Assembly: GCF_029867415.1 (NCBI RefSeq)
Contig: NC_081185.1
Span: forward strand, 39,998,766-40,062,765
Source: Vicia villosa
Taxonomy: Eukaryota; Streptophyta; Magnoliopsida; Fabales; Fabaceae
Direction of reading: 5' to 3'
Length of the DNA stretch: 64,000 nucleotides
The notes under the pieces were generated by a model that was not told where the DNA came from, made no database searches, and saw only the letters and a program-made list of their open reading frames with translations. The translations under genes and the position numbers were made by a program. Below are positions 59,435 to 64,000 of the stretch, one piece after another. Each line of letters begins with the position of its first letter. The first letter of the stretch is position 1.

Positions 59435-59881
59435 AGACCTCTACTCTCTCATTTCTCAAGCTTTGAGAGCCAAAAAACCCCTTGCAATTTCTCTTCTCAT
59501 CCCTACCAAATTCACCAAAACTCTTTGTTCTTTCATAAAGTTTGTGAGTCACACCTTGAACCTCACAAACTTTGAGCTAAGCCACCTTTCATTTCACTCT
59601 TTTTTCTTCAATTGTTGAGAGATCAAGATTTGTGTTGGTGATTCTTGAAGTAGATCTAAGTTTTGTTCAAGAATTGGTAATTTTTATCATCCTTTTTCAT
59701 CTACCATAATGTGATTCTTTTATGCTTGTATGTGATGCATCTTTGATGCTATATTGATGATATTTGATGGTTTTGTGATGGAAAATTCGTGCTCCAATTG
59801 ATATGTGATCATAAGGTGTTTGTATATTTGTTCAAATCAAGTTTCATACCTTTAAATGATGTTTTTGCTGAAATTTCCACT

Positions 59882-60000
59882 GATGAAATCTATTTCCTTA
59901 AGGCTGAAATCGATTTCATGCTGTACGTAACTTGTTTTTTTTGAAAACTGCACTATGGAAATCGATTTCCCCCTGCATGAAATCGATTTCCTGCTGGCAG
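59882..60000. repeat. GAAATCGATTTC palindromes, downstream cluster
   Basis: Four copies in two pairs; one has a single change (AAATCTATTT). They lie about 450 bases downstream of the TATA box. Confidence 0.85.
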
Positions 60001-60040
60001 AATGTGGTTTTTTTTCCTTTTTTATGTTTGTTTTGGTTTC

Positions 60041-60292
60041 CTTCTTCCTCCACTTCATTAATATCATTGGATCTAGGATGTTGATAGGTTTGAGATGACC
60101 AAATCCATAATATTAGATGAATGATATTAATGATATGGTGAGTTGATTATCTTTTATGCATTTATTCTTCTTCCTCCACTTCATTAATATCATTGGATCT
60201 AGGATGTTGATAGGTTTGAAATGACCAAATCCATAATATTAGATGAATGATATTAATGATAGTGTGAGTTGATTATCTTTTATGATTTTATT
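60041..60292. repeat. 126-bp tandem duplication in the solo LTR
   Basis: Two adjacent copies start with CTTCTTCCTCCACTTC at 60041 and 60167 and differ at only a few positions. Confidence 0.9.
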
Positions 60293-61802
60293 CTTCTTCT
60301 CCTTTTTTTCTTTTGATCGATGAAAGTCTTAATACTTTGAGAATTCTTATGGATTCTTAGTAAAGACTAGATCGTTACCTATTTTCTTTTCGTGTGGTAT
60401 TGCTTTCGGAGAATGATCTACATATCATTTCTCTCGCATGCATTAGCACATAAAGTTTTGACCAGCCTCGTTGTAGGGTGATTTCTATATAAATCACTTG
60501 GCGATCTACTTAACATAGCGCAATATTTCGTGTCCCGAATAAAAAAGATCAAATATGGAAGAGAATTGTATGCGGTTGATTTAAGACTTATGGAAATTTA
60601 TCGTGTAGTCGCTATGATTCTATCAAGCTTCTGATAAGTTTCCATTAAATTTAAATCCGAGAACATCCTTCACTCACCATCGATCTTTCTTACTAACTTT
60701 GGTAACATACTTGACAAGTTTCAAGATGGTTATCTTTAACATCTAACAACTAACTTTAATTTGCGCACTTTATTATACCGCTCTTTATATTTCTCGCCTT
60801 ATCGCTTTATTTTATCATTTCATCATATTTACATTCCGCTATTTTTCCTGTCCATTTGGACGTTTATAGTCCGCTATTTTCTCTTTGTCCATTTGGACAT
60901 ATGTTTATGTTTCCGCCATTTTCTCTTTGTCCACTTGGACGATACTTTACTTTTATGCTAAAACACTAATAATCAACAAAAATCTAAAAAACACTTAAGG
61001 CTCTCTTTTGGACTATTGGTTACTATCCCTAGCATTTTGGAGATTCAGACTTATGGACTTAGTGCCTCTGGACCCTTATTCTGCTGTTACTCTACTGTTA
61101 TTCTGTCTGTCTGGCATTGGATTGTTGTCTGTTTGTATGTGCAGGTATTTCCTTGAAAGCCCTTGACGATTAATTCCAAGGCATTGATATAAGTATTTTA
61201 CCCGAAAACAGCCGTTGCTCTGCCCGATTTTCGTCAGAATTTTAATGTGCTTAATGCAAAGTGGTGCTAAAGATAATAAGTTCATCTGGATCCCCAAGTG
61301 GTAATGTGTTGGTTTGGTATTGATAAGTCCAAAGGATGGGAAATCTACCTTGACTCATAATGTCAAGTGTTGGCTTCTTATTTCGGTTAGACCGTTCTTT
61401 TCCTTAGCTTTTATTTTACGCAATAGGATAGCCTCTTCATCTCCTCCCCTTCTTCAATTTTCAAAATCTTCTCCCTTTTTACAAAACCTTCTTATGTTTG
61501 CAACCTTTTCAAAACCTTTTCTTTTAAAATATCTTTTGCCCTTAGTGGCTTTTCTTCAAAAGTTTAGACACTGTTAATTGTCGGAATGAGCGGTTATACC
61601 CCACGATTTGAAATTGATTGATATAATGAGATCTTTTCCGCGTGAAAGAGCTAGTGGCATACTTGTCAATTTTATCCGAGTTGGCGCCCTTCTCTCATTA
61701 GTGACGCAAAGAATTTGTTCGTTCTCATGTTTAAAATCAATGGCTGAGTATTCGCCCCGTTGATGGTAAACGTGTTTATTCCTTTTAAACGTTTTTTCCC
61801 CT

Positions 61803-61880
61803 TTAAGCGGAACTACATTAGCTCTGACTTCTCCATTGCACCGAGGAGGTATGTAGGCACAAAGCTTAACGCTTTGCCGA
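61803..61880 (+). other. Conserved U5 block in the solo LTR
   Basis: It reads GGAACTACATTAGCTCTGAC, CTCC...GGAG, GTATGTAGGCAC and TTTGCCGAG, in the same order as in LTR-A, LTR-B and LTR-C. Confidence 0.6.
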
Positions 61881-62164
61881 GCTAATTTTAAAAATAAAAC
61901 AAACCCGTTTTTTAGCACACACGACACAGATTTTCAAAAAGGTTCCTGTGGAGTACCACAGATATGAGGGGTGCTTTAAACCTTCCCCTCATATAATCAA
62001 CACCCGTACCTGAGATCTCTTTCTTGTTTTAAAAACAAAACTTTGGGTTTTTCGTTCTTTTCCCTTTTCCTTTGAAAAAATAAAGCGTTGTGGCGATTTC
62101 AAACGAAATATTGATTCGACTCAATCTCATGGCTTCGATATCAGATTTTCCCCGCTACAGTGCG

Positions 62165-62392
62165 AGGTCGAACCTTTTTGTCGAAAGCTTTCTTCATTCT
62201 TTGTTGATATAGCTGTCCGTGGCATTAAGCTGTCATGCGCTTTTCTTCGATTAAGTTCAACTCATCGAATCAGCTTTGACACCACTCGGCTTATGTTAAT
62301 TTTGCCTCCCTCAAGACTCTCATTGATGGGATCTCAACCATTATGGGTAGGACTGCCTCCATACCATATACAAGGGAGAAAGGAGTTGCTCC
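62165..62392 (-). pseudogene. Ogre/Tat integrase fragment, broken
   Basis: The minus strand reads GATPFSLVYGMEAVLPI, then VEIPSMRVLREAKLT, then segments ending RMKKAFDKKVRPRT, with several stops between them. This is the integrase region just before the C-terminal domain of Tat/Ogre elements. The left edge is the GTGCG duplication of the solo LTR. The right edge, near 62392, is cut by the AT-rich sequence that follows. Confidence 0.8.
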
Positions 62393-64000
62393 ACCCCGAA
62401 TTTAATTAATTAATTAATTTAATTAATTAATTAATTTAATTAATTAAGGACTTAATTGTTGGATTTAAACGAAGTTTGAGAATTATTGGATTTACCGTAT
62501 TATTTTGAGAAGCGTAGTTGGATTATTAAATTAAAGTCGGATTTTTATTCGGTTAATCGAAGGATTAATAAAGTTGATTTATGTTGAAGAAATAATATTA
62601 TTATTAAATATTGAACTATTTGTAATTAATTCGAATTTTCATCGTTGAAGTCGGAATTATTTTATTAAGTTGGCATGATAATTAATCGGATTAATTTGGT
62701 GGAATTAAGTCGAAGTAATATTTTATTAATAAGCTTATAAATAATATTGGGTTTAATTTGTGTGGTTGTGGAGAAATAAGAAAGAATTTTATTTAGCCCC
62801 ATTTAGAATTATTTATAAGGGGTTAAATAAAATAATCTCATTTGGTTGGAATTGGAATTGGAAGAAGAAACAATAAAGAGGAATAGGGTTTGGAGAAGAG
62901 GTGAAGAGGAGACAAAATCAACCATCAATTTACAAGGTAATGGGAGGGGAGATTCTTTCTACCTAAATGGAACTATGAGGAATTATATGTGGGTTATAGT
63001 GTTTAGGTAAATTACTATGTGTGTTTATTTATTTTCTTCGTTCTGAAAAATTGAAATTTGTTGCGTATAGTGATGGAACCGTTAACTAGCCGCTGGTAAC
63101 AATGAGGTGTCATGTAGCCGTCTATGATTGCTATGGAGTAGATTAAATTATAATATAGATTAATATAGATTGAAAGCCAACGTGGAGCTATGAGCTAAAT
63201 TACCACTCGCCACTTGTTTTTATTATGATTTCTATATATTGTTTTGTCTGTTGAATGGAAGCTAGTATGCTAGTAAACATTTAAGCGTGATGCGGTTGAA
63301 GTCTTAAGCTATAACATAGTAGGATTTTGAAACAAAACAAGATATAGTACTATAGAATTCTATATGGTGATTTCTAATAGGTAATATACTATATGAATGG
63401 CTTGTAGGTAGTTTGTAACATCACACAAACAAAAGTAGCATGATTATAGAGTACGGAACAGTCACACGTAGGAATGAATGGCTTAGTAAACTAATAGCAC
63501 TTTTTGGAAACAATGGAGGCTTATACTGTATTATTATTATTATTGTTAGAAATAGATATCTGAAAGAAATAAACTACCTATTCCTTTTGTTTAACTAGCT
63601 GTAGTGGTACTTGATGTCTTACCATGCTAAAGAATTCTATGCTTTAATTAGGCTTATAATAGATTAGGCTAGTTTAAAAAAGAAACTGTCATAGATAATA
63701 ATATCACGTGATGAGATGAAAAGGTTTAGGATTTGTGAGTCTTGTAGCAAGATGTAGATAGTATAGCATAGCATACGATGTATATGGATCCAAGTTAAGT
63801 CCCCTGTTCCATTTTTAATCAATAATCCTAAGAAAGAGTCACATGAGGTCCCAAATGACATGTGGTTTTATGCAGTGACCGTGGGATTCTTTATTTTTGT
63901 TTTACACATGTAAAGGTAAATTAAATGAATGAAATAGTCCCGTTAGATCGAATTATCCGAATTAGGCGGTATAATTAGTTGTTCGGAATTTAACGAAATT
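62393..64000 (+). repeat. AT-rich sequence, possibly the start of another LTR
   Basis: It breaks the Ogre integrase frame. The first bases (TGCTCCACCCCGAATTT from 62387, or ACCCCGAA from 62393) resemble an LTR start of the TG...ACACCCCG kind. A TTAATTAA microsatellite follows (62400-62450), then AT-rich DNA and an AG-rich stretch near 62850-62930. No coding region can be supported and the other end is beyond the window. Confidence 0.35.
62400..62450. repeat. TTAATTAA microsatellite
   Basis: Four-base TTAA units with TTTAA interruptions run for about 50 bases at the start of the AT-rich segment. Confidence 0.9.

Larger units (their letters stand above)
58748..62159 (+). mobile_element. Solo LTR of a Tat-type element inserted in the Ogre integrase gene
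   Basis: It starts TGTCATACCCCAATTTTTGA and ends TTTTCCCCGCTACA. GTGCG at 58743-58747 is repeated exactly at 62160-62164. It is 3412 bp with no internal genes or second LTR, so it is a solo LTR. It has a TATA box (59426-59434), two clusters of GAAATCGATTTC palindromes, a 126-base tandem duplication (60041-60292), the conserved U5 block (61803-61880) and the GGGGTGCTTTAAACCTTCCC block near 61967. Three GTCCATTTGGAC-like palindromes lie at 60850-60945. Confidence 0.93.
25362..62392 (-). mobile_element. Ogre/Tat Ty3-gypsy element, 3' part, with nested insertions and a satellite in its 3' UTR
   Basis: Collinear pieces on the minus strand: integrase (62392-62165), integrase C-terminus and pol stop (58747-58544), 3' UTR (58543-56889), 115-bp satellite (56888-39957), 3' UTR end (39956-39671), polypurine tract (split by a Tekay element) and a 5.57-kb 3' LTR (30932-25362). 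The pieces rejoin cleanly when the two insertions with target duplications are taken out. The 5' LTR, gag and most of pol are beyond 62392 or removed by another insertion there. The long LTR and the integrase-to-LTR spacer are typical of Ogre. Confidence 0.8.

Noticed and set aside
58748..62159. Full-length retrotransposon between the GTGCG duplications
   Set aside because: No gag or pol motif, no primer site, and no second LTR inside; the sequence is one LTR from TG to CA.

Overview
The window is repeat DNA from a large plant genome. I found no ordinary host gene, rRNA or functional tRNA. The mix of a SIRE/Maximus Ty1-copia element, Tat/Ogre Ty3-gypsy elements with LTRs of 2.6-5.6 kb, a Tekay chromovirus and a long 115-bp satellite points to a legume, most likely tribe Fabeae (pea, vetch, Lathyrus group). 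That assignment is inference from element types. Nearly all coding features are broken transposon genes, and most run on the minus strand.

Layout. 1-10342: a minus-strand SIRE-like copia element; its 3' LTR runs off the left edge and its 5' LTR is 9206-10342. It has a decayed gag-pol and an extra 3' gene. It sits in 10343-12953, a minus-strand Tat-type LTR that itself cut a hAT transposase relic (12954-14065). Next is a minus-strand LINE relic (14066-14981 and 17602-17938), split by a solo LTR at 14982-17596 with a perfect CTTTG target duplication. 17939-20651 is a Tat-type LTR in the opposite orientation, followed by its polypurine tract and a 2.7-kb 3' UTR made of short tandem hairpin repeats (20652-23395). 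This abuts the 5' end of a different gypsy element (gag, primer site, 413-bp LTR; 23395-24762), then a copia-type LTR fragment (25022-25361).

25362 to about 62392 is one minus-strand Ogre/Tat element in pieces: a 5.57-kb 3' LTR (25362-30932), the polypurine tract interrupted by a Tekay element (30942-39670), then the 3' UTR, in which a 16.9-kb 115-bp satellite array lies (39957-56888), then the last part of the integrase gene (58544-58747 and 62165-62392). The integrase is split by a solo LTR (58748-62159) with a perfect GTGCG duplication. From about 62393 an AT-rich, LTR-like sequence runs to the edge.

Main point. The satellite is bracketed on both sides by pieces of one Ogre 3' UTR, so a satellite appears to have been caught growing inside a retrotransposon 3' UTR. 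The two Tat/Ogre 3' UTRs in the window are strings of small inverted repeats whose stem sequences change between repeat copies while pairing is kept. This pattern suggests that the hairpins, rather than the primary sequence, are maintained, or that they are made by the copying mechanism. All alignments, boundaries and copy counts were made by eye.
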